Below, one piece after another: positions 23,641-34,890 of a stretch of DNA of 64,000 nucleotides. Under the pieces are notes generated by a model, which saw only the letters and a program-made list of their open reading frames with translations, was not told the origin of the DNA and made no database searches. Origin of the DNA: Colocasia esculenta (Eukaryota > Streptophyta > Magnoliopsida > Alismatales > Araceae); NCBI GenBank assembly GCA_014218235.1, contig CM024766.1, positions 18,821,346-18,885,345 of the forward strand, in the 5' to 3' direction. A program made the position numbers and the translations under genes. Within the stretch, counting starts at the first letter, position 1; every line of letters starts with the position of its first letter.

Positions 23641-24756
23641 CATTATATGATGAGTATATATAGTCTCTATTGGTACTATTGTGATCTTTAAGACCACTAA
23701 GACTTTACAAAAAGCCCTAATCTAATTTTCATTCATTATGTATATCTATTTTTTTTTGTTTCAATTTCTGGTAATCAATAAAATTGGGGAATAATGCTGA
23801 TTTGATTTCTGTATGGAACATAGAATCATAGATTTGACAAGAAATTGTGGATAATATTTTAAATTCTATAGGGTTATTTCTGTGACACTGAAATTAAATA
23901 AAAGTCCTTTTCATGATTTTACAAATGTTATTTATGGTTTTTTGGAAATTTTTTAATTCATAAAATTAGATATAATGTTTATTAAAATGTGGGAAAAAAT
24001 GACATTTAGATATGTTATATCTAAACACTAAACAGTTAAAATTTTAGCATGTTTTGGTTGTTGTGGATTCATTAATGAATTCTTCTATATTATATTCAGA
24101 TTATGATTGTGATCAGAAATTTGAAGGGATGATTATATTGTTCAAAAAATTCTAAAAATTCTTAGACATGTTCTATGATTGAAAATATATTTTCTATCAA
24201 ATTTTCATGTTTGTTTTAGTTCTGTAAATATTTTTACAAGTTATTAGGCTATGAAAATATTCTTTCTAAATTGGTGTAATCATGCATAATTATATTTGCA
24301 TACAGTGTTCCAACAAATTGAGCATGAGAAATGTCCATAACAACATGTTACATAGTTTCATATTGTTCATACGTGTATATAAACTTGTAAGTGCACATTG
24401 TCTTTTTATTATGAATGCCAAATGGGACACTGCCACCACAGAGAGAACTGGAGTCGTACTACAGTAATGCCTTATGGGAGACTCACGATTTTTTACAAAC
24501 TCCAAGGTAGCAGAGTGAAATCTTAGAGGTGGACAAGTACTACTGGTTAAAGTGGGGAGGGCTTCCCTCGGTTCTGCACAGCAACCAAGACTTATTTACC
24601 ACTTAGCTAGGTGATGAGTACTGTACTGACTAACTGACATTCTAATGGTGGTTAGGGTTGTGTCTTGGCATACTATTACTTGCCTCTAAAACGCCTTAAA
24701 AATCACATATTAAAGGTCGGAGAAGCTCGCCTTAGCCAAGCAAGACAGTCATTTAT
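23641..24756. other. Unassigned AT-rich sequence
   Basis: No coding, RNA or element signal that I recognise. A short stretch at 24648-24680 (gtggttagggttgtgtcttggcatac) recurs, diverged, at 25944-25977, so both sides of the Cassandra element hold copies of some older repeat. Confidence 0.4.
24752..24756 (+). repeat. Cassandra target-site duplication, left copy (tttat)
   Basis: tttat before the left LTR; repeated at 25397-25401 after the right LTR. Confidence 0.9.
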
Positions 24757-24961
24757 TGTAAGACCCCATATAAGAATATGTTAAATGGACTAAATAAGTA
24801 GACTACCAACAACTCGGACTAGTCATTTTCAGAGCTCGAGTAGGAAAAGAACTCTGAAGTTAAGTGTGCTCAGTTGGGAGTAGTCCCAAGATAGGTGACC
24901 TTCCTGAGAAGTCTATCAACTAGTATAGTTGTTAGGCCAGTTTGTTGGTTAGGTCATCACA
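24757..24961 (+). repeat. Cassandra left LTR
   Basis: TGTAAGACCCCATATAAG to GGTCATCACA. About 85-90% identical by eye to the right LTR, so this is an old insertion. Confidence 0.92.
24850..24912 (+). other. 5S rRNA-derived segment in left Cassandra LTR
   Basis: Matches the middle and 3' part of plant 5S rRNA (AACTCTGAAGTTAAGTGTGCT, then GGGAGTAGTCCCAAGATAGG and TGACC), including the region of the internal RNA polymerase III promoter. It is diverged and not a functional 5S gene. Confidence 0.9.
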
Positions 24962-24963
24962 AA

Positions 24964-24976
24964 TGGTATCAGAGCC
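24964..24976 (+). promoter_or_regulatory. Cassandra primer binding site
   Basis: TGGTATCAGAGCC, complementary to initiator Met-tRNA, two bases after the left LTR. Confidence 0.92.
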
Positions 24977-25180
24977 TTACCTAGCTGGAAGTGCAGGAAC
25001 TAAGTGCCACATAGGGCAAAGTGCTACTCTATGAGAGCCACCTCTTGAGGTCATAATGGCGCAAAGTGCTACATAGTGGGAGCCACCTCTTAAGCCTATG
25101 GGGGGGGCACCTCTAGAATCATGCCTGCTTGGGGTTTGATTGTGTGCTATATGTGAGCAGCGACGAGTATGTCGCTTATA

Positions 25181-25192
25181 TAAGAGGGGTAG
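25181..25192 (+). promoter_or_regulatory. Cassandra polypurine tract
   Basis: AGAGGGGTAGAT directly before the right LTR. Confidence 0.75.
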
Positions 25193-25396
25193 ATTGTAAC
25201 ACCCCATATAAGAAAATGTTAAATGGACTAAATCAGTAGACTACCAACAACTCAGATTAGTCATTTTTAGAGTTCGAGCAGAAAAAAGACTCTAAAGTTA
25301 AGCGTGCTCATTTGGGAGTAGTCCCAGGATCACCCATCCTGGGAAGTCTACCAACTAGTATGGTTGTTGGGCCAATTTTTTGGTTAGGTCGTCACA
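25193..25396 (+). repeat. Cassandra right LTR
   Basis: TGTAACACCCCATATAAG to GGTCGTCACA, followed by tttat. Its 5S part contains a local rearrangement absent from the left LTR. Confidence 0.92.
25289..25348 (+). other. 5S rRNA-derived segment in right Cassandra LTR (box C altered)
   Basis: Same 5S-derived stretch as the left LTR. Where 5S and the left copy have GGATGGGTGACC-type sequence, this copy reads CCCAGGATCACCCATCCTGGG (25322-25342), an 8-bp stem with loop CACCC. ATGGGTG has in effect been replaced by its complement. Confidence 0.88.
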
Positions 25397-25401
25397 TTTA
25401 T
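25397..25401 (+). repeat. Cassandra target-site duplication, right copy (tttat)
   Basis: Identical to 24752-24756. Confidence 0.9.
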
Positions 25402-26399
25402 CCTCGCTTTGATCTGACCTAACACACCTTCAAGATGCCAATCCCTCGATCACAGCACCTTCTTAGGTCTAGAGGCACCTCCTCCACATACAAATCAACA
25501 TGAACAACCTTCCCTATGGCAAAGAACTCTCGCACAAGATAACCTCTTCTAAGAGAAACCTCAAGCCAAAAAGAGACTTCCTTAGGGATAAATCTGGGGT
25601 TATAAGAGCAACTTTGTAATCTAACATCTAATCCTGCCATCCCTTTCAAAAGCCTTTAATCAAATGCAAAAACACAAGAGGAAAGAAAATGTTTCAGAAA
25701 CCGTGCAAAAATAGATTTGAACTGGGAAGAAAAACTGCGTAAAGTGTTTGCGTTTACTCGAAAGTTTAACGACGATAAAGGTGTTGTCGATAAAACAAAT
25801 CTCAATTACTAATTAAACAAAATAAATGGAAGTCTACAGTGATGCTAAACGTGAGGTAAAAACATTCTATTGTGTGTTCTACACTAGTGACGGCCTCATT
25901 TTTTGCCGTTAAGTTCACCAGACAGAAAGTGTTCCTCAATTAGCGTGGTTAGGGCTATGTCTTGGCATAGTATTACTGCTACTATTATTGCTTTATGATT
26001 GCGAATGTTATGGAACTGTACTTCCACAAAGTATTAACTGTGTCAATGTTAATGATCTAATGTTGAAATGACCCTTTACTTAGCATGGATTAGTGTAGAT
26101 CATTGCATTGACATGACATGAGAACAGGTACATGTTTAGAGTAATATTCTCTGTAACTTGGAAAGCATGTTGCATGCTAATGTATATACTAGAGGGTTCA
26201 TGTTTATTGCCTATGTATGTGCATGTCATTGAGTTAATTTCGTCATATGTTTGGAAATTAGGAATGATAGCCAAGCAACTGATTGTTGACAAGCTATATA
26301 AGGCTAAAGTAATTAGTTACATGACTATCCACTAAACATGTTTTATCTTAATGTATATCGTAGCTTGTGGGGAAGATTCTTTAATTTAAGTTGCTTGCT
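25402..26399. other. Unassigned sequence
   Basis: No gene recognised. A 76-codon minus-strand frame at 25419-25649 has no motif I can name. Around 25885, cactagtgacggcctc resembles the style of CACTA transposon ends, but I found no matching opposite end. Confidence 0.35.
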
Positions 26400-26815
26400 A
26401 TGTTACTGTTGGACCATACTTGCCAACTTACAGGTGTAGCTGAGGATCCAAGGTTGAGGTAGCGAGATAGGAATTAGAGCGTGAGGACTAGAGTTAAGAG
26501 AGTTTATTTTTATTGCATTGTATTTGAGAGAATAAATTGACGTGATGATGAAACTTGTATATATTTTCATTTCATGGAATGGCTATGTATTTGAACTTGA
26601 ATGGACTGTGGCATTGAATAAATAGTTGATGGGACAATTTATTTTTTAGTTGCAAATTGTTATCCTATTTCTGTATGTCTCAACTAGGTACCGGTATTGT
26701 TGGGGTTGTACCCACTGTAGCACCTCTCTCGGTTCTGATGTGAGTTGTTATGACTGTATCGAGTTAGAGAGGGCATTACTATAGTGGTCCTCGTCGTTCA
26801 AATGTTACCTAATAA
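26400..26815 (+). repeat. K2a: degenerate chromovirus LTR fragment (3' part), plus strand
   Basis: Resembles the 3' third of the K1 LTR in layout (ttacaggtgtagctgaggatcc, then a T-rich, GTT-rich stretch). There is no coding sequence and no clear end. Confidence 0.35.
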
Positions 26816-26919
26816 CGAGCTTGACCCGACTCCGCCTCCCGTGAACGAGCGAAGCCTCGCAAGGGATACCATTCACAAGTTGTAGAAATATAAAGAAAAA
26901 AGCTCAAAATATATAAGAT

Positions 26920-28844
26920 TGTCACATCTCACAAATATTTACATGAAATATACATAGCCATTTCTCAACTGTAGCCAGACACAAGTACAACAACAACCTG
27001 GGGCATACCCCATGGTGAACATAAAAAGAAGATTACACTGCTAGTGGCGTAGACCCAACTCCGCTACGATGCGGCTCTGAACTAGACAAAGGGCGAGAAG
27101 CCTCCTGCTCTCCCTCACCTGAAAGGAAAGGGTGATCCTCACAAGTAACTGGCTCAATAGGGAAACTCCCCAAAAGCCGAACAAAACCAACTCACAAAGT
27201 AAAGGAGTAAGAAACTACACTAGCAATTTATAGAACTATCTACATAGAATATTAAAGATGTAAATACTAATTACCACATGCTATTAATAGAATCAACCCA
27301 TAATAAATAAATGGCAAACCTCGTCCAAGTGTACGTGCTAAAGTAGGAAAACGCCACACTCGGGCCACGAAGACTGGTTCGCGACACCAACAACCGACTC
27401 GGATAAACCACACAGGACTACCTCTCAGTCTCGCAGCCACGGACGAAAGGTCCAGCTTCCGCTCCACTAGAACAAGCCAAGAAACTGTGGAGACCAACCA
27501 ACACCACTCCTGCGAACCACACTGCCGTAGGCCCATGCCTAGCACCTTTAGGGACTCCGGCCCGAGCTCCCCAAAGTGAGGCACTGGAAAAATAGGACTA
27601 GCTGGGGCCCAGTACATTTACTGGTGTGTGTAACCACCAACCACGAGCATGCTACAAGCGACAAACACAAACACACACAAGTCGTTGTCCCACTGCCATC
27701 TTTCCCTCAACTGGACGTACAACTCTACACAAGAGTGAGGGTGTCCAGGAAGACAACATAGACCTCGGCGGTACACAAGTACCAGGACAAGCCCCAAACA
27801 CTAATGTGCATGGCTCATACAAAACCTAGGGCTCCCAACTAAAGAGGTAACCACGGTAGGCGTCGTACTACTCACCACGCACACACAAACCACGTAAACA
27901 CCGCTCAAACCACGTAAACAACACATTCCTCGAACTCCACAAGTACCAATGCACCACTTACCATTGCCATGCACAAAAAATAATGATAATCTGATAATTA
28001 CGTAACCATGCACAAGCCCATTGCCATCGGAATCCAGAACGCGACGGGGTCCACTGTCGCCTTCAGAACGCAACGCCTCGATACGGCACATTCTGAAGAA
28101 GAACGCGACGGGTCGAGCTGTCGTGTTCTGAACATGACAGTCAGTTCCGTCACCTTCACAGACAGTAACCCAAACCTGGGAACCCATCTCCGGATTCCCC
28201 ATGCAAACCATATAAAATGCCATAACAAGCAGTTATTCATGTTCTAATCGTTGCCCTAGCATGATATCTAACATCTATAATGCAATAACAAGCTACACAT
28301 GCTCCACATGCAATCCACGACGTGAAACAGGGCAGAATCTTCCTACCTTCGTGAAGAATGCGAAGAATGGCGATGCCCCAGTGTTTCCCCTGCTCCGTGC
28401 CACGTCCTTGCGGTGAGACCATGCCAAATCTGGCTCCGAAATGTCAGATCGCCCAAGACAATCTGTAAAAACTCCTTCCTGGCCGAGCAGAGCTTTCTAA
28501 GCTCTGTTCGGCCGACCAAGGTTAAAAACAACTCAGAGTTGAGAACGCGACGTACCCTACCGTCGCGACAAGAATGCGACATAGGAGGCCATTGCCTTTT
28601 CACTGCTGAAGCTAGCGGGTCGCCCCAGCGCGCGCCATGCGGCAGACATGCAGATGAAGACTCGAATCGGCGGTAACCAGAACGCGACACCCAAGGCCGT
28701 CGCGTTCAGAACGCGACGCCTATCCCTGTCACGTTCATAAACAGTGAACCAGTGGGTGCTTTGGGCCCAAACTGTCAACCCACAAAGCTCAAAACTTGTG
28801 TAAACACCTGAAACACACACCACAGGCCATACACTGGCCTCTAC
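26920..28844 (-). repeat. K2b: chromovirus LTR fragment, minus strand, cut by S3
   Basis: Read on the minus strand it contains TTTCAGGTGAGGGAGAGCAGG (near 27110), matching the K1 LTR feature near 17940. It ends GTGAGATGTGACA at 26920, parallel to GGGGCGTGACA of K1. At 28038-28735 it has many GAACGCGAC/GTCGCGTTC motifs, including the palindrome at 28699-28717. The start of the LTR is missing where S3 begins at 28845. Several open frames here are by-products of the GC-rich motifs. Confidence 0.6.
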
Positions 28845-29029
28845 TGATGATCAGTCTATCCCCATATAATTTTATTTAATTATATATAATTTTAGTGATT
28901 AACAAAACCTTAACAAATATTTTCTAACAACCATTTTGTGAAGTTCAGTCACAAGAAATAATCCAAGCAAATTCTGTAAGTTATTCTCACACACTGTTAT
29001 TTAAAGTTCAGAGCATGCATTTCCTCTAA

Positions 29030-29650
29030 GTCCACATCGATTTCCTTTATAGCATAACGATTCGGACAACGATTTCATAAGTGAAACATCGATTTCGGTC
29101 TCACATCGATTTCCTTATTGAAACATCGATTTCCTTATTGAAAGATCGATTTCGGTCTCACATCGAGTTCCTTATTGAAACATTGATTTCGGTCTCACAA
29201 TGATTTCGTGAGTGAAACAACAATTTCGGCTTCACAACGATTTCATAAGTGAAACAACGATTTCGGTCTCACATCGATTTCATAAGAGAGACAACGATTT
29301 CGGTCTCACATCGATTTCATAAGAGAGACAACGATTTCAGTCTCACATCGATTTCATAAGTTACACAATGATTTGATCGCTATAATGATTCGATAAGTGA
29401 AAACATCGATTTGGTCATTGTAACGATTCGATAAGTTACAACAACGATTTGGTCATTGTAACGATTCGATAAGTTACAACAATGATTTGGTCATTGTAAT
29501 GACTCGATAAGTTACAACATCAATTTGGTCATTGTAACGATTTGCTCTCACTTCAACAATAGTTCGTTTAAACAACGATTTGCTCTTACTTAAACAACGA
29601 TTTGCCCCTAGTTAAATAATGACTTGTTTGAACAACGATTTCATTATTAT
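29030..29650 (+). repeat. S3 U3 array of AACGATTTC-type motifs
   Basis: Roughly 35 copies of AACGATTTC/CATCGATTTC in one orientation, in part organised as about 33-bp units (cggtctcacatcgatttcataag). Upstream of the TATA box. Confidence 0.85.
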
Positions 29651-30066
29651 CTTCTCAGATATTCCTGCAAATGTCCATACTATTCTAATATATTTTCAAA
29701 ACTCAGTGGAGTTCAAGTCTTCCCGCGCATACTAAGATTTTGACTATCTCATACGAAATCCTCTTGCTTATTTTATATATTACATAGAGTCTTGATTTGT
29801 GTGATGGCAGGATATCCTTTCCAGTTTAAGCATATCATTATTGCATGTTTGCCAGAGTTGATTGACGACACAGATAAAAAGTTTGTCTAGGTATCTGTGT
29901 TTAATGCATGCAAGCTTCTTGTAGTAAAGAACGTAAAGTATGGATCCGTCAACCTGTTGACAGGATAAAAGATTTAGAAGATCTCTCCTGAAGATGCAAA
30001 GACCAATCCAAGCGTTTGTAGCTGCAAGCTAATCTCTACATGACTGCAACCAGTCTCTCTAATGGA

Positions 30067-30073
30067 TATAAAG
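30067..30073 (+). promoter_or_regulatory. S3 LTR TATA box
   Basis: TATAAAG, about 420 bp after the end of the motif array. Confidence 0.55.
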
Positions 30074-30830
30074 TTGTGAGATAACGGGCATCTGAACGGC
30101 TACTTCAATGGTCAAAATATGTTGTAGAGAATATATAGAAGACTAAAGACTCCATAAAGAAGGAACTTTGGTGTGATATTGCTTCACTCAGAATCATCTA
30201 CAACTTGCGAGCTTCAGAAAGAAGAGCTCTTGCTTCACTCCATCTTTTCTTTAGCTCTTAGCTCTCAGCCTTTCATTGTTTAGACATTTTGAGAGCTAGT
30301 TGTTCTGAGATATTTTTCTAGTTCAAATCTTTCTCTCTCAAACTTTGCCTCAGATCAAGCATTCTGTTGTAAGCTTGGTCTAGGGGCCTTTCGCCTTTAA
30401 ACACATTGTTTTTGTGTGTTCCTCTTCGGAATGTGAAGAGAAGACATGTTGGAAACAGGTGGTGGTTTTTTTTTTCATTGAGGAAGGAACACCTGTTGTA
30501 TCAGGTGGTGAGTTGTACCTCTTTTGGGTTAGAATAGAAGGCCAGGTGCGGCTGGATGTGTAAGGGTCCTTAAGGGGGACAATACCCTTGGTTAGTGAAA
30601 TCCCAAGTTGTTGCTTGGGGACTAGATGTAGGACTCCTTGGGATAGGAGGTCCGAACCAAGATAAAATCCTCCTGTGTCTGTGTGCTTGCTTGTTTGACT
30701 TCATTATCACTAACACTAACTATCGATCATAGTGTTTTTGTGTTTAGCATTTTTATTGACAGGTTTCAATCTAAAAGAATATTTAGAATCTCATTCACCC
30801 GCCCTCTGGGCTGGCTAACGGGGCAAAAAG

Positions 30831-30843
30831 TGGTATCAGAGCC
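30831..30843 (+). promoter_or_regulatory. S3 primer binding site
   Basis: TGGTATCAGAGCC, complementary to initiator Met-tRNA, two bases after the LTR end. Confidence 0.92.
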
Positions 30844-30890
30844 AAGTCTCTTCAAGAAAGAAGATTTCACGATCTGAAGAGCAAAGATAA

Positions 30891-31709
30891 ATGGCAGCTC
30901 AAGGATATGCTGAGGGTCAGTCGGTCAACAGACCTCCTCTATTCGATGGTGAAGACTACAACTATTGGAAGACCATAATGGAGTTCTTCCTTCAAGGTCT
31001 CGATTTTCAAATTTGGTCCATCATTGAAGAAGGAGATCTAGTAGTTCTCAATAGTAGAGACAATTGGACAGATGAAGAAAAAAAGAAGATATCTCTAAAC
31101 AGCAAAGCAAAGAGTATATTGTGCTGTGCACTGAGCAAGAAAGAATTCAATAGGATCTCAGCGTGCAAATCAGCAATGGAAATGTGGAAGAAACTCAGGA
31201 TCACATATGAGGGAACAGACAAAGTCAGAGAAACAAGAATAGATATCTTGGTAGCTCAATATGAGAGATTTCAAATGCAACCAGGAGAATCAATCACACA
31301 AATGTACAGCAGATTCACAGATATTACAAATAGGTTGGCTGGGCTTGGAAAGAGCTATGACATGGGAGATATGGTAAGAAAAATATTGAGATCCCTACCA
31401 GCCTCGTGAACTCCTAAAGTAACAGCCATAGAAGAAGCCAACGACCTAAGAAGGATGTCACTTGAAAAGCTTGGTGGGTCATTAATGGCCCACAAAATAA
31501 ACATGGAAAGGCTTGGAGAGTCCTCTAGTAGGAAGAAGCACAGCAACGCTCTCAAGGCCGCAGAAGACACATCTGGTGATGAATCAGATGATGATAAAAG
31601 CAATGGGAGTAGTGAAGATGAGGAAGCATTTCTCTCCAGAAGACTGCAGAGAATACTTGCCAAGAAAAAGTATCAGTCAGGGAGAAGATATTTCAAGAAA
31701 GGAAAGGAC
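30891..31709 (+). pseudogene. gag: S3 gag, 5' part
   Basis: Starts MAAQGYAEGQSVNRPPLFDG (ATG 30891) and runs through the conserved capsid region (YERFQMQPGESITQMYSRF). A TGA at 31407-31409 replaces the Trp found in S5 (SLPSSW). The same frame then stays open to the S4 insertion (FLSRRLQRILAKKKYQSGRR). Nucleocapsid and zinc knuckles lie after 54603. Confidence 0.9.
31705..31709 (+). repeat. S4 target-site duplication, left copy (aggac)
   Basis: aggac before the S4 LTR; identical copy at 54598-54602. Confidence 0.92.
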
Positions 31710-32035
31710 TGTTAGGAACGGATGGGTGGATGGATCAGATCTAGAAGGGGGGTTGAATAGATCTAACACCAATTAACGTGGAAGCTTAAGCAATTTAAAA
31801 TTACTTTGAATTAGAGATCAAATCACCCAAACAATTTACTGATCTGAAGTGTGATTAGTGTGTGTGAGCAAATCGATTAGTAGTGTGAACGAAATCCCTG
31901 TGCATGCATCTAGCGAGATACAAAGGCAAACCACAATTCAAACCATTGCACAGAGGATTTTAGGTGGTTCGGAAATCACCTCCAGTGACTCCTACGTCCA
32001 CCCCTCACACAGTGAGGCCACACTACTCAAAACCT

Positions 32036-32234
32036 TGAGTACAACTCACACAGAAGCACGACGACTCCAAACACCCTTGAGCACGACGACTCAAGAAACA
32101 CCTGGAGCAGGACGACTCCAAACTGAGCACGACGGCTCAAACAACAACCGGAGTACGACGACTCCAAATTGAGCACGATGGCTCAAACTACACAGTGAGT
32201 GCGACGACTCACAAACCAGAGCTCGACGACTCAT
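32036..32234 (-). repeat. Array of small hairpins in S4 3' LTR (R/U5 side)
   Basis: Eight units with core GAGnACGACGnCTC at about 24-27 bp spacing (32053, 32076, 32102, 32123, 32149, 32168, 32194, 32218), plus TGAGTACAACTCA at 32037. The flanks pair and vary together: TTGAG/CTCAA, TGGAG/CTCCA, CGGAG/CTCC, GTGAG/CTCAC, with a nearly constant 8-base loop. Downstream of the TATA box, so transcribed. Confidence 0.8.
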
Positions 32235-32728
32235 AGTACAAAAGCTAGATCAAACATAAAAGAGATCAGATCCTCTAGCAATGATCTGATTCAAGACAGT
32301 TTCGTACACAGAAATTTGTACAGAACTTCATGCACAAATCTCATTGACGAAATAAGGAAGAACAAACTCTGAGATGAGGGAAATGGATGTAGAAAGAGTG
32401 TTCTTCGATGAAGAGGCCTTGCAGAGACTTCAATTGATGAGGCTTGATGGAATTCGATGGAGATTCTCCTCAATTGGCGATACTCTGCTTGATGGCATCT
32501 GAAATGCCAGAAATCCTTCTTCTCCTGAGCCTCTTCAGTTGGATCTGCTCCCTTGCCTTGCACAGCAATCTTCTCCCAGGGATTCCCCTGATTCCCTTGT
32601 CCTTCCTCTTGAAAGGATGGCTTGCAGCTTCTGGAGATGGAGACAGATCTGGAGAGCCCCCTTAGGCCGCCAAAAGGCGTCTTCTGGAAGTGTATGGGCT
32701 CCGTTTTGTTGGATGGCCAATAGGAGGG

Positions 32729-32736
32729 TATTTATA
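32729..32736 (-). promoter_or_regulatory. S4 3' LTR TATA box
   Basis: TATAAATA on the minus strand, inside the palindrome GGGTATTTATACCC. Confidence 0.6.
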
Positions 32737-32856
32737 CCCTAAATAGTCCAAAGGTACCCTTGGGGTATGTGGGCACACGATCCAAGGCTAATCCATCAAT
32801 TCCCTAGGGTGCCACGTGTCCAGGAAAAGCTTTAAGTCACAGAATTTCCGGAGTGT

Positions 32857-33185
32857 GTCGACCTGCCCATAGGGTGTGTCGACACACTATCCCAGACTGG
32901 GCAAAACAGTTCCCTGGGAGAGGCATCTAGTGTCGACCTGAGATAGTTCAGTGTCGACCTGCTGTAGTCAACTGAAAAATAGGCCTTCTGGGAAGGATCT
33001 CTAGTGTCGACCTGACTGCATCTGGTGTCGACCTGATGTAGAAGCCTGTTGACATGTTTCTCTGGGAGCTATCTCTAGTGTCGACCTGACTCGGGCTAGT
33101 GTCGACACTAGTTGACCATTTCTTCATCTTTTGGCTTAGGGCTTGGAGCATTGTGTCGACACCAGTATGGGGTGTGTCGACACTA
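32857..33185 (-). repeat. S4 3' LTR U3 array of GTGTCGAC(C/A) motifs
   Basis: About ten GTCGAC cores, many as GTGTCGACCTG and some as the palindrome TGTCGACA, upstream of the TATA box in element orientation. Confidence 0.85.
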
Positions 33186-33596
33186 CCCTTGCAATAAAAG
33201 TTTGTCCCTGAGAAATAAACATATAAATCATTAGTCCATTGATTTATCATGAATATATGAGATATTAAACATCAAAAACATGTTGTTTAAGCATTATTGT
33301 GATATGTATAAAATGTATAACATGTTCAACATATCATCATCAAAATCACAACATGTCATCATTTTAACCACAATATGTCATCATTAAAATCACAACATGT
33401 CATCATTAGAATCACAACATGTCATCATCAAAATCATAATATCTCATCATTAACATACAATATGTCATCATCAATATCACAGTATGTCATCATTAAGATC
33501 ACAGTATGTCATCATCAAAATCAAGGTATGAGTGATGTTCATTGGATATCATTAAAATACAACTTTAGGAAGTTCCAAAACACACTCAACCCAACA

Positions 33597-33610
33597 ATCT
33601 CCCCCTTTTT
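33597..33610 (-). promoter_or_regulatory. S4 polypurine tract
   Basis: AAAAAGGGGGAGAT on the minus strand, adjacent to the 3' LTR. A further GGGGGAG tract lies near 33737-33750. Confidence 0.85.
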
Positions 33611-34804
33611 GATGATGACAAACATATTTCCCTTGACTGCAATAACTCCCCTTGACCATATGCATCCTTTGAACTTTCTCCCCATAAAGAACATTCTCCC
33701 GTTAGAAACTTTTACTTTCTCCCCTTTCAAGGAACTTTCTCCCCCTTTTTGACAGCATCAAAAAGATAGATAAGAGAGAGACACAATGATGGTCGGAGAC
33801 CAAAGATAAAATGAATGGGAAATGAAGGTTCAGAAATGATCAAAATAAGTGAGGCAAAGTGATATAGTCAAATGAGAGAAAAGATAATGTTTTTGTTATT
33901 GTGCAACAAAGTTTAATCACAAAGACACACTCAACACAAAGAATAGCAAATTATAATGAGCTGAATGTAGTTAAAATAATGATACAAATGTGAAGAAAAG
34001 TGACCTATATGAATGAGCAGAAATATTTAACAAGGATGTTAGGAACTTTAAGTTTAACACAATGTAAAATAATAGGTCTAAACTCAGTAAACATGAACTA
34101 AATTAAGGTCTTAAGCTTTTCTAACCGGTCTTTTTGATTTTCTTTCAATTTTAACTGGGAAAGAATACAAGAATAAATTAGTTAAATCTCACTTTTCAGT
34201 GCAAGAGATCACATTGATCAGATGCAAGACCTCCTGATTACTCAGTGGTTTAACTTTCATTATCTTATACAGAGTTGAAAATTTGATTTCCACTTTTTGA
34301 CGCGAAACAAATCACTTGTTAGGTGAAATGGCCTGGTTACTCAGTGGTTCAAGCATTTGCATTACTCTGTTTGTATCTTTCCAGATTGATCATTTTTCTT
34401 TTGATATTTTGCAGGAATATGTTTGCTTTGACCAGAGAAGTCATGACTATAAATTTAAAAAGATTATTCTTAACATGTGGTAAAAATAAAGCTTAAACAT
34501 ACACATGTGAAATATTAAAGCCACTCATGTGCCTATAATAGTGTTTTGCAAATCATTTTAAAAATATTCAGTATTATGATTACTTAACCTTGAAATGATA
34601 CTGAATCTTTGAGATTAAACTAAATGCACAATGAGTTTAGTTTCAATGTTTTAATTCTCTCATAAGAAAATAGCACAAGGACTCAAAAATTCTGATGATT
34701 TGGGGTTCAAGATAGACAACAATTGTCAAGAGAAATTAGTGAAGACTGGACAATAACTCCCCCTCAACAAATACTCCCCCTCAACAATTGCATAAAGGAA
34801 TATT

Positions 34805-34890
34805 GATACTTGGCGGAGACATATACTCATGCATAGTGAAAGTGTCCAGACAAGCTTAACTTGCCTTTCTTCAAATCACTATTGTATACC
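34805..34890 (-). repeat. Two-hairpin motif, copy 1 (S4)
   Basis: gatacttggcggag ... tatacc. The most diverged copy: hairpin 1 is only GAG/CTC, and hairpin 2 is GACAAG/CTTGCC with one mismatch. Confidence 0.75.

Larger units (their letters stand above)
24757..25396 (+). mobile_element. Cassandra TRIM, complete (640 bp)
   Basis: Two about 205-bp LTRs (24757-24961 and 25193-25396) start TGTAA and end TCACA. They flank a 231-bp interior with a Met-tRNA primer site and a polypurine tract, and a perfect tttat duplication surrounds the whole. Each LTR carries a segment clearly derived from 5S rRNA, which defines Cassandra elements. There is no coding capacity, so movement depends on proteins of other elements. 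Confidence 0.95.
28845..30828 (+). repeat. S3 5' LTR
   Basis: Starts TGATGATCAGTCTATCCCC like the S5 LTR. The end, by alignment to S5 CGGGCAACA, is GGGGCAAAA at 30828, with the terminal CA mutated. It contains the AACGATTTC array and a TATA box. Confidence 0.85.
28845..31709 (+). mobile_element. S3: Sirevirus-type element, 5' part (continues at 54598)
   Basis: 5' LTR, Met-tRNA primer site and the first half of gag, interrupted after the codon at 31707-31709 by S4. The duplication aggac (31705-31709 and 54598-54602) allows gag to be followed in frame across the insertion. The 3' part ends in pol at about 56868, with no 3' LTR in the window. Confidence 0.92.
31710..33596 (-). repeat. S4 3' LTR (1,887 bp)
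   Basis: Plus-strand reading TGTTAGGAACGG to CAACCCAACA. Contains the hairpin array (32036-32234), TATA box (minus strand, 32729-32736) and GTCGAC array (32857-33185), and ends in ATGTCATCAT-type repeats (33320-33520). Confidence 0.92.

Noticed and set aside
24850..24912. Match to 5S rRNA
   Set aside because: It lies inside a Cassandra LTR, is diverged and lacks the 5S 5' end; not a 5S gene.
25419..25649. 76-codon minus-strand frame starting MKGMAGLD
   Set aside because: No motif, no homologous copy in the window; cannot be supported as a gene.
25885..25920. cactagtgacggcc as a CACTA transposon end
   Set aside because: No inverted partner or 3-bp duplication found nearby.
27801..28240. Long open frames rich in Cys, Val and Arg on both strands
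   Set aside because: They come from the CG-rich motif array of the K2b LTR, and frames on opposite strands overlap.
29030..29650. Regularly spaced short repeats resembling a CRISPR array
   Set aside because: Degenerate motif in a plant retrotransposon LTR, variable spacing, no unique spacers.
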